Translations under genes and position numbers: made by a program
Origin: Sulfurovum sp.
Lineage (GTDB): Bacteria > Campylobacterota > Campylobacteria > Campylobacterales > Sulfurovaceae
Direction of reading: 5' to 3'
NCBI GenBank assembly: GCA_027071315.1
Contig: JALSUP010000202.1
Location: 1 to 51,174 of the forward strand
DNA: 51,174 bases
In this document: piece after piece, positions 25,758 to 34,020 of the stretch
Position numbering within the stretch: position 1 is the first letter of the stretch
Layout of the letters: every line of letters starts with the position of its first letter
The notes under the pieces: model-generated
Seen by the model: only the letters and a program-made list of their open reading frames with translations
Databases searched by the model: none
What the model was told of the DNA's origin: nothing

Positions 25758-25853
25758 TTAGCCCTGTATCATTTTCATAAGAGGCGCAAAGACTGCCGCT
25801 CCCACAGAAAAAAGTAAAAAAATAAAGCCAAATACTTTTTGGTATGCTGACAC
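25758..25853 (-). CDS. Small membrane protein (31 aa) upstream of xpaC-telA
   Basis: A short frame reads MSAYQKVFGFIFLLFSVGA followed by AVFAPLMKMIQG, starting at a GTG (25853) with an AAGGA ribosome-binding site 7 nt upstream and ending TAA just 4 bp before the xpaC ATG. The middle 18 residues form one membrane helix ending in Pro, with Lys near both ends. It is too short for usual gene calling. Position, ribosome-binding site and membrane character all support a real gene in the same operon. The function is unknown; an accessory subunit to XpaC is a guess. Confidence 0.55.
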   Translation of the reverse strand: MSAYQKVFGFIFLLFSVGAAVFAPLMKMIQG

Positions 25854-25908
25854 AATGATCCTTCTCTTTAAAGATAGAAAATTATATCAGCATTAGATGA
25901 ATGAAGAA

Positions 25909-26580
25909 TTAATGTTTTGTCTGCTTCATATCCGGTCTCTGCTCATCAGGCAGCTGTTTCATATCTGCTTCATCGAACATTTCAATTTTGGGTATGAGAA
26001 TGGCAATGAGAGAAACCACGACCCCGAAGATCAATACCACAAGATGTTCATGTCCTGGGAAGAACTCCGGAAGCGTCAGCTTACCCAGACTCTCGCCCAT
26101 CAACGGTTTAAAGAAGTCATCATAATAGACCGTGAAGACCAGACCGCCAAAAAGACCGCCAATAGCCCCGACAAGTACATCGATACGCCCTTCCGCAATG
26201 GAAACAGGCCCTGTTCCCGGACACTTCCCCATGATCGCCATGGAGATACCGAACAGGGTACCCCCGACAAGAAGTCCCTGCCAAATGACAGGTTTCACAT
26301 GATAATGTGCCCACCCTGCTTCGATCATAAAATACAGCCCGATACTGGTCAATCCCACCGTGAGAAAGAGCATCTTGGGAACAATGGTGTCTTTGAGCAT
26401 CGCAAAGCCTGCGATCTTTTCAAATTTGTCTACCCTGGTATACTGGATGATCCCTCCGAAAATAATACCGATAAGAAATACCAGTGCCAGAGAACCATGC
26501 CCCTGATGGATCACATTTTCAAACATTTGTGCCAGTCGTGACGCAAAATCGTCACCTTCAGTCACTACTCTGATATCCAT
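25909..26580 (-). CDS. YeeE/YedE-family sulfur transporter, half 2
   Basis: The protein has 223 residues with several membrane helices. The key Cys motif is AIMGKCPGTGPVSIAEG, the GxCPGT element that relays thiosulfate or related sulfur species in YeeE proteins. A variable acidic/basic cytoplasmic tail ends the protein. The upstream gene encodes the other half, with its own Cys motif; their coding regions share one base at 26580. Together they equal the fused YeeE protein of other bacteria. Import of reduced sulfur suits a sulfur oxidiser. Confidence 0.85.
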   Translation of the reverse strand: MDIRVVTEGDDFASRLAQMFENVIHQGHGSLALVFLIGIIFGGIIQYTRVDKFEKIAGFAMLKDTIVPKMLFLTVGLTSIGLYFMIEAGWAHYHVKPVIWQGLLVGGTLFGISMAIMGKCPGTGPVSIAEGRIDVLVGAIGGLFGGLVFTVYYDDFFKPLMGESLGKLTLPEFFPGHEHLVVLIFGVVVSLIAILIPKIEMFDEADMKQLPDEQRPDMKQTKH

Positions 26581-27089
26581 TACTGCTCCTTTGTATGGTA
26601 AAAAAGTTTACCGGTGATCACCACAGCGATCATCACCACGGTACCGAAGATCATTGAAGAGATCGCCATTTGGCTCATACCTGACATAAAGTGACCAGAG
26701 GTACATCCTCCTGCCAGTCTTGCACCGATGATCATGAAAAATCCGGAGACGAAACTCCAGAGCAGTCTGGAGAGTACCGAAGTGTTTTTATGTTTCTTCC
26801 AACCCGAGGGGATGAGTGAAATACGAAAACTTTTGGTAATGAAGACGGACGTGACAAAACCGCCGAAAAGTGCACCCATCAGCATAACACCTTCCCAGGC
26901 ACCGGCATTCTGTATCTCTTTAAGATAAGAGTATTTTTCAGGATCCAGATCAAAAACAAGGTCAGCAAAATAGGGAACATAGGTGGAAGCACCTATGGGT
27001 CTGTCCGCACCGAACACAGAAAAAGTTAAAAGTAAAAGACCGGACATCAGTATGCCTCCGGTCCACCAGGGTAAACGACTCATAATCAT
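26580..27089 (-). CDS. YeeE/YedE-family sulfur transporter, half 1
   Basis: The protein has 169 residues and four or so membrane helices. The conserved GARLAGGCTSGHFMSGM segment carries the family Cys. The first helix (about 8-27) could be read as a signal but is better seen as a membrane anchor. It is the first gene of a two-gene unit with the half at 25909-26580. Its start lies 332 bp from the divergent gene at 27422. Confidence 0.85.
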   Translation of the reverse strand: MIMSRLPWWTGGILMSGLLLLTFSVFGADRPIGASTYVPYFADLVFDLDPEKYSYLKEIQNAGAWEGVMLMGALFGGFVTSVFITKSFRISLIPSGWKKHKNTSVLSRLLWSFVSGFFMIIGARLAGGCTSGHFMSGMSQMAISSMIFGTVVMIAVVITGKLFYHTKEQ

Positions 27090-27276
27090 CCTTTTTATTT
27101 TTCAGTATTATAACATAAAAATATGACTTTAATAATATTTAATTATTTTATAGTACTCTTCAGCCTATTTGATGATGGGTAAAAATTGGTATCGTATAGT
27201 TGTCATTGTCACTAACACAGACTGCGTATTTTTTAACAATTTTAATCATTCTATTTGATACAAATGATCATATTTA

Positions 27277-27306
27277 TTGCATTTTACTGCAAAATTATGT
27301 TATAAT
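27277..27306 (+). promoter_or_regulatory. Sigma-70 promoter of the small secreted protein
   Basis: TTGCAT (27277-27282) is followed after 18 bp by TATAAT (27301-27306), with TG one base ahead of the -10 (extended -10). It leaves a leader of about 110 nt before the ATG at 27422. The rest of the gap 27090-27276 is AT-rich and should include the divergent promoter for the sulfur transporter; nothing else stands out. Confidence 0.6.
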
Positions 27307-27325
27307 AAATTATCTATGATTAAGA

Positions 27326-27349
27326 GAAAGACAAAACGGATTGTCTTTC
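27326..27349 (+). promoter_or_regulatory. Leader hairpin in the 5' untranslated region
   Basis: A perfect 9-bp inverted repeat GAAAGACAA / TTGTCTTTC with loop AACGGA sits about 15 nt after the predicted transcription start and 72 nt before the ATG. No T-run follows, so it is not a terminator. It could protect the 5' end of an abundant mRNA or bind a regulator. Confidence 0.5.
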
Positions 27350-27421
27350 CTGGTATAGAGAAAGAAATGCGTTGAATGGTCAATAGAGCCATTTTTACAA
27401 TTATTTTAAAAGGGGAAAAAA

Positions 27422-27856
27422 ATGAGTAAAGTAAAAAATTTCGGATCGATTATAGCACTGACGGCACTACTGGGTTTCACAACAGCGGCGACGGCAGCGG
27501 AGTACACCTATTGTTTTAATGATTCACAGTATTCTGTAGTTACACTGATGGTCAATCTGGATCAGGGTGTGATCGTCGGTGAAGCTTCTGCACCGGATTC
27601 CTGGTCATACAATGCAGCATTAACCGGAGCCATTAGTGGCAATACCGTCAGTTTCGCCATTGAATATCCAGATAATACCGGATTGAGATTCTATCAGGTA
27701 GCTCTAGGTACAATGACTGGAACGACATGGGGAAAGACCACGAGTGACCCTTCGCAGGGCTTGTATGATGCACCGCATGCAGCTTCATTGGTTTCCGTAC
27801 CGTGTGACGCACCTGCAAAAGCATCCAATGGCGGTGCCAACGGGGCAGCGAAGTAA
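27422..27856 (+). CDS. Small secreted protein of unknown function
   Basis: The protein has 144 residues with a signal peptide (MSKVKNFGSIIALTALLGFTTAATA, cut before AEYTYC). The mature part is predicted beta-rich, with alternating hydrophobic residues, Thr/Ser/Gly richness, and only two Cys (in EYTYC and VPCDAP) that could form a disulfide tying the ends of the domain. An Ala/Gly/Asn tail follows. I do not recognise the family. A good AAGGGG ribosome-binding site, an extended -10 promoter, a structured leader and hairpins downstream suggest a well-expressed single-gene unit, as for an abundant exported protein. Confidence 0.65.
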   Translation: MSKVKNFGSIIALTALLGFTTAATAAEYTYCFNDSQYSVVTLMVNLDQGVIVGEASAPDSWSYNAALTGAISGNTVSFAIEYPDNTGLRFYQVALGTMTGTTWGKTTSDPSQGLYDAPHAASLVSVPCDAPAKASNGGANGAAK

Positions 27857-27884
27857 ACATTCGCACATACGCGGAAAAGAAAAG

Positions 27885-27907
27885 CAGGACGGGGGTCCTG
27901 TTCTTCT
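27885..27907 (+). terminator. Rho-independent terminator-like hairpin after the secreted protein gene
   Basis: CAGGAC-GGGG-GTCCTG (27885-27900) is followed by TTCTTCT. It lies 28 bp past the stop codon at 27856. The U-tract is imperfect. Confidence 0.5.
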
Positions 27908-27915
27908 AAAAAAGT

Positions 27916-27947
27916 GGAGAATGAGAAATACTATTTTTTCATTCTCC
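27916..27947. terminator. Second hairpin, possible bidirectional terminator
   Basis: GGAGAATGA / TCATTCTCC is a perfect 9-bp-arm inverted repeat with a 14-nt loop that can extend pairing inward (AAA/TTT). It lies between the rightward secreted-protein gene and the leftward selO gene. T-rich sequence follows on the plus side (ATAGATTTTT). Confidence 0.5.
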
Positions 27948-28085
27948 TGAATAGATTTTTGTACGTTAACTCTCCTTCTCCATATTGAATTCATTTGTTC
28001 TGCTACCCAAACTACCTGCTCTAACTCTGTAGATCATCCCCATGAAAATATACTGCGAGCCAACTCTGCTGCAATCTTCACAACA

Positions 28086-29792
28086 TCAGGACGAGCAGCT
28101 CACATGCGAAATACCTGCGATATCAAAGAATTCAGCTGGCTTCTTTTGGTAGTACTTCTCTTCGATCTCTTCGGAGTGTTCGGCATAGGGGTTATTCATC
28201 ACCTCCTGCAGTTCGTCTATCTGGCTATGGTCTCCCTGGGCGGCTTTTTGATAGGCGGGGACGAGCAACCACTCGCGCAGGGTGTATTTGGGATTGACAG
28301 CTTTCATCTGTGATGAGAGTGCTTGACGAGATTCGGGTGTTGCAACATCGACAGAGGCTCTCCACTTTTCAAGCCACGCTCTCCATCGTTCCATGAGTGC
28401 CTCATCGTACATCTTATCACCATAAAAACTCTTCGCAAGCGCTGCGATATCCTCCGGGATCGAAGAGAGTTCCCGAAAGAAGATCGTATAGTCGACCGAG
28501 GTCTCTACCATGAGTGACATGAGTGCGTTGAAGAGTGTTGCATCGAAACGTTTCCAGCCCAGCTTGGCAGCCCACATTTTTATCATCTCTGCCTGCATCA
28601 CGGCAGGGAAATCATTTTTGATCTTCTCCAGTCTCTCCTGTGCAGTTTTGTCTGCAGCAAGAAGTGGTTCTAAGGCCAGACAGAACATCCCGAAGTTGCG
28701 CTCTGCAGCCCTGGGTTGGTTAAGAAAGGAGAAGTGTATGCCTCCGCCTGTCCACGGCTGATACCTCTGATCGAACATATCCATAAACCCGAAAGGACCG
28801 TAATCGAGTGTAAAACCACCTACGGCACAGTTGTCACTGTTGAAGTTTCCCTGACAGAATCCTACGCGGACCCAGTTCGCCACAAGCGAGGTGAGCCGCT
28901 TTCGGAATGCAAGTGCAAGCAACATGACTTTCTCTTCTAGTGGTAAAGAGTAGTCGATCTCTCCACTGTATTCTCGTGCTATGATATGCAGTACCATGCT
29001 TTCGAGCTCTTGCATCGCACGAGGATGTTCTTCTTTGCGTGCGCGACGGCCAAAAAGTTCGAGTTGACCGACACGCAGAAAGGAAGGTGCGACCCGTGTG
29101 GTAATGGCTACGGCTTCGTCGATCATCACTTCGGGGTCTCTGGAGTGGGAACCGCCCCTGAACCATGGACGCCTGACCGTCTCTGTCGCAGAAGTATAGA
29201 GCGTCAAAGAGCACGATGTGGGTATGCCAAGTGCATGCATATGCTCTTGTGCCAAAAACTCACGTACACTCGAGCGAAGTACGGCACGTCCATCGGCACC
29301 ACGACAATAAGGTGTTCTTCCGCCTCCTTTGAGCTGCATCTCCCAGCGTTTACCGTTTATCACACCCTCAAAGATCGAGACAGCACGGCCGTCACCGTAT
29401 CCGTTGCCTGTACGAAAGGGGCACTGTTCGTAGTACTCCGTACCATAGATAGAGAGTGCATACCCTGTCGCCCAACCCAAACGACGCATCGGTTCGGGCA
29501 GGCTCGAAGTATCACCGCTGAACATTTGCATAAAAGGTTTGGATCTTGCCAGTGCATCTGAAAAACCGAGTTCACGAAAAAACTGCTTGCTGTGTGCGAT
29601 ATATTTGGGGTTTTCTATGGGTGTAGGTTTGACAGGAACATAGTGGCCGCTGAAGACCTGTCTTGGATCGTGGTCTACACCGTCTTGGGTAGCCTGCGGA
29701 TCAGCATTCAGGCTGTCGATCAGCGAATAGTCTGCAAGTGCTGCGAGATCGTCAAGGCTTTCTATTGTAGTCGTGTTATCAGTTGCTTTCAT
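28086..29792 (-). CDS. selO: Protein adenylyltransferase SelO
   Basis: The protein has 568 residues. SelO pseudokinases transfer AMP to Ser/Thr/Tyr of target proteins and are linked to redox stress. Landmarks are [43 protein letters not shown] (nucleotide loop), [40 protein letters not shown] and [10 protein letters not shown]. The C-terminus ends VSCSS, the bacterial counterpart of the selenocysteine-containing tail in animal SelO, here with ordinary Cys. The N-terminal 40 residues are variable. An AAAAGGAA ribosome-binding site precedes the ATG. It is a single-gene unit with an inverted repeat upstream. Confidence 0.93.
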   Translation of the reverse strand: MKATDNTTTIESLDDLAALADYSLIDSLNADPQATQDGVDHDPRQVFSGHYVPVKPTPIENPKYIAHSKQFFRELGFSDALARSKPFMQMFSGDTSSLPEPMRRLGWATGYALSIYGTEYYEQCPFRTGNGYGDGRAVSIFEGVINGKRWEMQLKGGGRTPYCRGADGRAVLRSSVREFLAQEHMHALGIPTSCSLTLYTSATETVRRPWFRGGSHSRDPEVMIDEAVAITTRVAPSFLRVGQLELFGRRARKEEHPRAMQELESMVLHIIAREYSGEIDYSLPLEEKVMLLALAFRKRLTSLVANWVRVGFCQGNFNSDNCAVGGFTLDYGPFGFMDMFDQRYQPWTGGGIHFSFLNQPRAAERNFGMFCLALEPLLAADKTAQERLEKIKNDFPAVMQAEMIKMWAAKLGWKRFDATLFNALMSLMVETSVDYTIFFRELSSIPEDIAALAKSFYGDKMYDEALMERWRAWLEKWRASVDVATPESRQALSSQMKAVNPKYTLREWLLVPAYQKAAQGDHSQIDELQEVMNNPYAEHSEEIEEKYYQKKPAEFFDIAGISHVSCSS

Positions 29793-29831
29793 GGCGTTTC
29801 CTTTTTAGTCAGAGAGTTTAACTAGGAGATA

Positions 29832-29862
29832 TTTTATCTGATTTACACTATAGCAGATAAAA
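29832..29862. promoter_or_regulatory. Inverted repeat upstream of selO
   Basis: TTTTATCTG / CAGATAAAA forms perfect 9-bp arms around a 13-bp centre, 40-70 bp upstream of the selO start. It has no T-run in the selO direction and could be an operator or the terminator of the operon arriving from the right. Confidence 0.4.
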
Positions 29863-29896
29863 CTAAATTTTATTACACCAATAGATAACAAGCACT

Positions 29897-30046
29897 TTAA
29901 ATCATCTTCATGTTTTCCGGTACAGCTTCGGAAACTACTTTTATATCTTCTATCTTCAGTATGCGGTCACAAAGCGGGAGTATGGCTTCATCATGGGTGA
30001 CCATGATGACAGCTAGATTTTGGTCTACTGCTATTTTTTTAAGCAT
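29897..30046 (-). pseudogene. Duplicated 3' end of the ABC ATPase gene (relic)
   Basis: The frame of 49 codons reads MLKKIAVDQNLAVIMVTHDE, then AILPLCDRILKIED and a tail ending PENMKMI. The C-terminus of the intact ATPase encoded at 31021-31734 has MLKKIAIDQDVAIIMVTHDE and ends PENTKMI. The switch-His segment is present, but Walker A, signature and Walker B are absent. The relic lies directly after the lpxR-like gene, so that gene is bracketed by two related copies. DNA identity is clear but below perfect, so the event is not recent or the copy came from a paralogue. Confidence 0.8.
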
Positions 30047-30077
30047 TTCTACAAGATAATAAAAATTATTGTTTAGG

Positions 30078-31007
30078 TTAAAAACACCAGCTGACTGTCA
30101 TCCCGCCCCAGCGTTTATGTCTCTGATCGTTGACATGGGCTGACTTCAGTTTATAGGTATAATGAAAATTATCATACATAAGGTTTAGTGCAAACTGCCA
30201 GCCGATCGTACTTTTCATGGGTTCAATAGTATACCCCGTATCAATACCCTCATCAATGATATAATAATTGTACATACCATTGACAAAAATGCCTGCTGAG
30301 AGATCCCACTGGAATCCCTGTACTTTGTCTATATGCAAAAGGTCACTCTCGTCTGTGACCATAAAACTTCCTGCGGTAATAAAACTTCTCTGTGCAAAAC
30401 TGCTGATACGCACAGTCGTGGAAACCAGTCCACCTGTATAAAAGTTTCCCGCTTCTGCCCTTATGTTTGAGATGCTGTCAAATTTAAAACCTCTCCAATC
30501 CAAAGTATCTGTTTTATAGGCGAACTGATATGATACCCCTGCCATCAACTGGTCCCCAAGCTGATTGTCCCATCCTTTGAATCTGCCGTCACCTACCACT
30601 TTATGAAAAAAATCCTGTATCTCTTCCGCTTTGGTCATTGGGCCTACCGCACCTATATTGATACCAAATTCATGAAAATAATTCTCTTTTGATTTATACA
30701 GTAAAAAATTCATTTTGGCATACCCTGCATAAGGCAGATCATTCCATTGTGGCTCTGTGGCTTCTTTATCGGTAGGTGTGAACATCTGATGGGTGAGTGA
30801 GATGGCAGTATTAGTTTGCAGATCACTCAATACATTATTGAAAATGCTCTCTTCTTCCGAGTCTCTCATCCATATTAGAAAAGCACCATTCGTATAATGG
30901 TTGTCTTCTTTACTGCCGAAGAAGTCATTTTCAAGTGTAAAAGAGGCCGTATCACTGTAAAGCATTGTAGTCAAAACATACAAAAGCGGTATCAGTTTCT
31001 TTAACAT
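30078..31007 (-). CDS. lpxR: LpxR-like lipid A 3'-O-deacylase (DUF2219)
   Basis: The protein has 309 residues with a signal peptide (MLKKLIPLLYVLTTMLYSDTA). The first strand carries FTLENDFFGSKEDNHYTNG, the family block with the catalytic-site Asn-Asp and the YTNG motif; SLTHQMFTPTDKE and NDLPYAGYAK follow, all typical of LpxR. It ends with an aromatic outer-membrane barrel terminus (VSWCF). LpxR removes a 3'-acyloxyacyl chain from lipid A in the outer membrane. The ATG at 31007 follows AAGGAG by 6 nt, just after the ATPase stop, so it is in the exporter operon. Whether this protein deacylates lipid A or another lipid is not known. Confidence 0.82.
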   Translation of the reverse strand: MLKKLIPLLYVLTTMLYSDTASFTLENDFFGSKEDNHYTNGAFLIWMRDSEEESIFNNVLSDLQTNTAISLTHQMFTPTDKEATEPQWNDLPYAGYAKMNFLLYKSKENYFHEFGINIGAVGPMTKAEEIQDFFHKVVGDGRFKGWDNQLGDQLMAGVSYQFAYKTDTLDWRGFKFDSISNIRAEAGNFYTGGLVSTTVRISSFAQRSFITAGSFMVTDESDLLHIDKVQGFQWDLSAGIFVNGMYNYYIIDEGIDTGYTIEPMKSTIGWQFALNLMYDNFHYTYKLKSAHVNDQRHKRWGGMTVSWCF

Positions 31008-31020
31008 ACTCAACTCCTTG

Positions 31021-31734
31021 TTAGATCATCTTTGTATTTTCAGGTACCGCTTGGGAAACCACTTTTTTATCTTCAATCTTCAGTATTCTATCACAAAGTG
31101 GGAGCATGGCTTCATCGTGGGTGACCATGATGATGGCGACGTCCTGGTCGATGGCTATTTTTTTGAGCATTTTGACCACAGAGACCGAACGTGTCAGGTC
31201 GAGTGCTGCTGTGGGTTCGTCTGCCAAAATGATCTGCGGTTTGTTCGCCAGTGCTCTGGCAATGGCGACACGCTGGTTCTGCCCTCCGGAGAGTTGTGAA
31301 GACATACTGTGGGCCTTGTCTGCAATGTCAAAATAGTCCAGAAGTGCCATGGCATCTTTTTCCGCTTCCGCTTTTGACACACCGTTCGTCTGGGGAACCA
31401 GCGTCACATTCTCTATGACATTCAGAAAAGGGATCAGATAGTGCGCCTGAAAAATGAAGCCGATCTTTTCGCGGCGTATCTTTCGGGTCTCTTTGGTAAG
31501 CCAGGCGTTATCATATACCTTTTCATCTCCCAGCCAGATCGTTCCGCTGGTAGGCTCTTCAACACAGCCTATCATCATCAGCAGTGTTGTCTTCCCTGCG
31601 CCGCTGGGTGCGATGAGTGCCACCAGTTCCCCTTTATCCACCTGAAAATCGGCACCTTCAATGACACGCACCAGACTCTCATCTTTTCCGAAATGTTTGA
31701 CAAGATTTTCCACCTTGATCGCTTGCTCAGCCAT
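31021..31734 (-). CDS. ABC exporter ATPase, DevA/LolD/MacB-like
   Basis: The protein has 237 residues. Walker A is APSGAGKTT, Q-loop FIFQAHYLIPFL, signature LSGGQNQRVAIARALA, Walker B IILADEPTAALD, switch VTHDE. The sequence type is that of ATPases working with FtsX-like permeases (MacB/LolD/DevA group). It sits one base downstream of its permease gene. The final 50 residues are duplicated as a relic beyond lpxR. Confidence 0.92.
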   Translation of the reverse strand: MAEQAIKVENLVKHFGKDESLVRVIEGADFQVDKGELVALIAPSGAGKTTLLMMIGCVEEPTSGTIWLGDEKVYDNAWLTKETRKIRREKIGFIFQAHYLIPFLNVIENVTLVPQTNGVSKAEAEKDAMALLDYFDIADKAHSMSSQLSGGQNQRVAIARALANKPQIILADEPTAALDLTRSVSVVKMLKKIAIDQDVAIIMVTHDEAMLPLCDRILKIEDKKVVSQAVPENTKMI

Positions 31735-31735
31735 A

Positions 31736-32881
31736 TTAGCCTCCTATGGCAGACGACGGGTCTGCATTGATCACTTTTTTGATCCCGACGAGGGATGCCA
31801 GTATGGAAGCGATGATCACGACAATAAAGAGCATCCAGGCATCGGGAATTTCCAGTACCACCCGTTTGGGGAACTTACCGTAAATAAGATGCGAAAAGAT
31901 ATTGGCAAAAATGAAGGCCAGAAAGCCGAGCAGCAGCGTCTCCTGTGCGATCATTTTGATGATCATGCTGTTGGGAATACCGATGAGCTTCATGATCGCG
32001 ATCTCTTTCATCTTCTCCAGGGTCATCGTATAGATGATCAGGGCAATGATAATGGTGGAAACGATGATCAGGATACCGGTGAACATCCCTATCTGTTTAG
32101 ACGCTTTTTTGACCAGATTCTTGGTCAGTATCCATTTCTGTTCGGCAGCGGTATAGACACTTTTATATTTGAAGCGTTTGATCTCTTTGGCAACAGCATT
32201 GACATCGTAGCCCGGTTTCACTTTTGCCACGACTGTATTGACCATCAGTACTTCGCTGTTCTTAAAACCACGTGCCCTGTCGTTCCTGATGCGGTTATTG
32301 GAGTAGGAGAACTGCAGCTCCTGTGCATCTTTGAGTGAAATGTACACCAGAGGATCCCCACCCGAAGAGACCGTTCCGTGTGTCACACCGACCACTTTGT
32401 AACTGTGACGGAGCAGAGGGATCCTGTCTCCGAGTTTGAACCCTGTCGTATCGGTGACCACGATCTCATAATGCTCTCTCTCCAGTCCGTGCCCCTGTAC
32501 GATACGTTCCGGATTGATGGGGTCAATGGTACCCAGTGGGTCAAAGCCCATTGCCACCACACGTATCGGTTGTGGTTTTTGGGGAAGCTGTATATTCTGA
32601 AAGGTCAGTGCTTCAGCACTTTTAATACCGTCAATGACCCGCAGGGTATCTTTGAAATCGTCATGTATACGGGAAGCTTCGGCAAAAGGCCCGAGCGTAT
32701 CTTCCTGCACCACCCACAGGTCTGCTTTAATGTCGTTAAGCAATACCTGTGCATCGACGATCATGCCTCTGTAGACCCCGATCATAATGAGTACGATCCC
32801 CAGAAGCATCCCCACTCCCATGGCTGTGACAAGAAACTTCCCGAGGGTATGTTTGACATCTTTTTGAGCAAGATTGATCAT
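31736..32881 (-). CDS. ABC exporter permease, FtsX/DevC-like
   Basis: The protein has 381 residues with four membrane helices: one near the N-terminus (about 15-35) and three in the C-terminal third, with a large periplasmic domain between. This is the MacB/DevC arrangement. The FtsX-type block includes MKEIAIMKLIGIPNSMIIKMI in the cytoplasmic loop. The likely role is driving substrates from the periplasm through the adaptor and the TolC-like channel encoded upstream. The start overlaps the adaptor gene by 4 bp (ATGA). Confidence 0.88.
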   Translation of the reverse strand: MINLAQKDVKHTLGKFLVTAMGVGMLLGIVLIMIGVYRGMIVDAQVLLNDIKADLWVVQEDTLGPFAEASRIHDDFKDTLRVIDGIKSAEALTFQNIQLPQKPQPIRVVAMGFDPLGTIDPINPERIVQGHGLEREHYEIVVTDTTGFKLGDRIPLLRHSYKVVGVTHGTVSSGGDPLVYISLKDAQELQFSYSNNRIRNDRARGFKNSEVLMVNTVVAKVKPGYDVNAVAKEIKRFKYKSVYTAAEQKWILTKNLVKKASKQIGMFTGILIIVSTIIIALIIYTMTLEKMKEIAIMKLIGIPNSMIIKMIAQETLLLGFLAFIFANIFSHLIYGKFPKRVVLEIPDAWMLFIVVIIASILASLVGIKKVINADPSSAIGG

Positions 32882-34020
32882 AGGTGGATACGCATCCCTT
32901 CGCTAAGCGGTTTTTTCGTCTCTGAGACTATCAGTATCACCGTATCGGCATCAATACCTGAAACAGCAACCTCACCCTTGTCCCTCGCCAGCACTTTGAC
33001 CGCCATAAAGTGTGCTTTGTTCTCATACGCTGTCCAGATACCCGGTGTCAGGTCATGATACACAAGGGTATTTGCCGGTATTTTCAGTACCTCTTTAAGC
33101 CTGCTTGTGACAATGTTCACTTCTGCCTGTTCATTGATGTAAAAAGGTTTCGGAAGCGTCTTGAATGCCACATCAACCTCTTTTTCAAGTGTCACGGCAT
33201 CGGTCTGTGCCACAATACGCTTCACAATACCCTCATAATTTCTGTATGTCTGGGAACGCAGCGTGATCGTCGCTTCCTGTCCTACCTTGACCGACCCGCT
33301 GAGTCTTTCGTCAACGTAAGTCTTCACCCAGACCGTTTTTGGGTCAACGATCTTCAAAATGGGCTGTGTAGGCACAACACTCTGTGCCTCCTCAGCCTCT
33401 CGTGCAATGACATAACCGTCTACCGGTGCATAAATGCTGTATCGCGAAAGTTTTTCACTCAATGCTTCCACGGCTTTTTCCGCCCGTGTCACTTCCATTT
33501 TGGCAGAGCTGATATGGGCTTTCGTCGCCTTGATCTGTGCTTCTACCACATCCAGATCGGCTTTGGTTTTGTCATATTCGGATCTGGAGGCAAAGGCCTG
33601 TTTCTGTAGTCTTTCATAGCGATTGAATGTCAGTAAGGCCAAGGCTTTTTGTGCATTCAGACTCACCAGCTCCTCTTTGGATGCTTCAAGTTCCAGTGAA
33701 GCTTTATGTGCTGAGATCTTTGCCTCTTCAAGCAGTTTCGGCAGATCAACAGGATCCATACTTACCAAAAGATCGCCTTTTTTGACCCAGAGCCCTTCAT
33801 CACTCAATATCTGCACTATCTTCCCGCCGGTCTGCGCAGTGATCGCATAAATATTCTTTGCACCGACATTGCCCACACCGAACACTTCTGTGTGCATATC
33901 GCCTGTTTTGGGCGTCACTGTGTCATAGGTTGTTTTAGGAATATAGACTTTTTTGTAAAAGAGCATCGCTCCGGCTGCTATGGCAACTACGATCAGTCCA
34001 TATTTTACGGATCTTCTCAT
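32878..34020 (-). CDS. Periplasmic adaptor (membrane fusion) protein, HlyD/DevB-like
   Basis: The protein has 380 residues. An N-terminal membrane anchor (about 7-22) is followed by a barrel-sandwich half with GGKIVQILSDEGLWVKKGDLLVSMD, a coiled-coil hairpin (about 95-190) and the second half YSIYAPVDGYVIAREAEEAQSV. A beta-barrel domain with VKTYVDERLSGSVKVGQEATI follows. It bridges the inner-membrane ABC permease to the outer-membrane factor. The operon order outer-membrane factor, adaptor, permease, ATPase is complete for a tripartite exporter. It overlaps the outer-membrane-factor gene by one base (TAATG). Confidence 0.9.
   Translation of the reverse strand: MRRSVKYGLIVVAIAAGAMLFYKKVYIPKTTYDTVTPKTGDMHTEVFGVGNVGAKNIYAITAQTGGKIVQILSDEGLWVKKGDLLVSMDPVDLPKLLEEAKISAHKASLELEASKEELVSLNAQKALALLTFNRYERLQKQAFASRSEYDKTKADLDVVEAQIKATKAHISSAKMEVTRAEKAVEALSEKLSRYSIYAPVDGYVIAREAEEAQSVVPTQPILKIVDPKTVWVKTYVDERLSGSVKVGQEATITLRSQTYRNYEGIVKRIVAQTDAVTLEKEVDVAFKTLPKPFYINEQAEVNIVTSRLKEVLKIPANTLVYHDLTPGIWTAYENKAHFMAVKVLARDKGEVAVSGIDADTVILIVSETKKPLSEGMRIHL

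Noticed and set aside
27785-27994. Leftward frame overlapping the 3' end of the secreted protein gene
   Set aside because: It is antisense to a supported gene and reads through both terminator-like hairpins; no ribosome-binding site or conserved motif.
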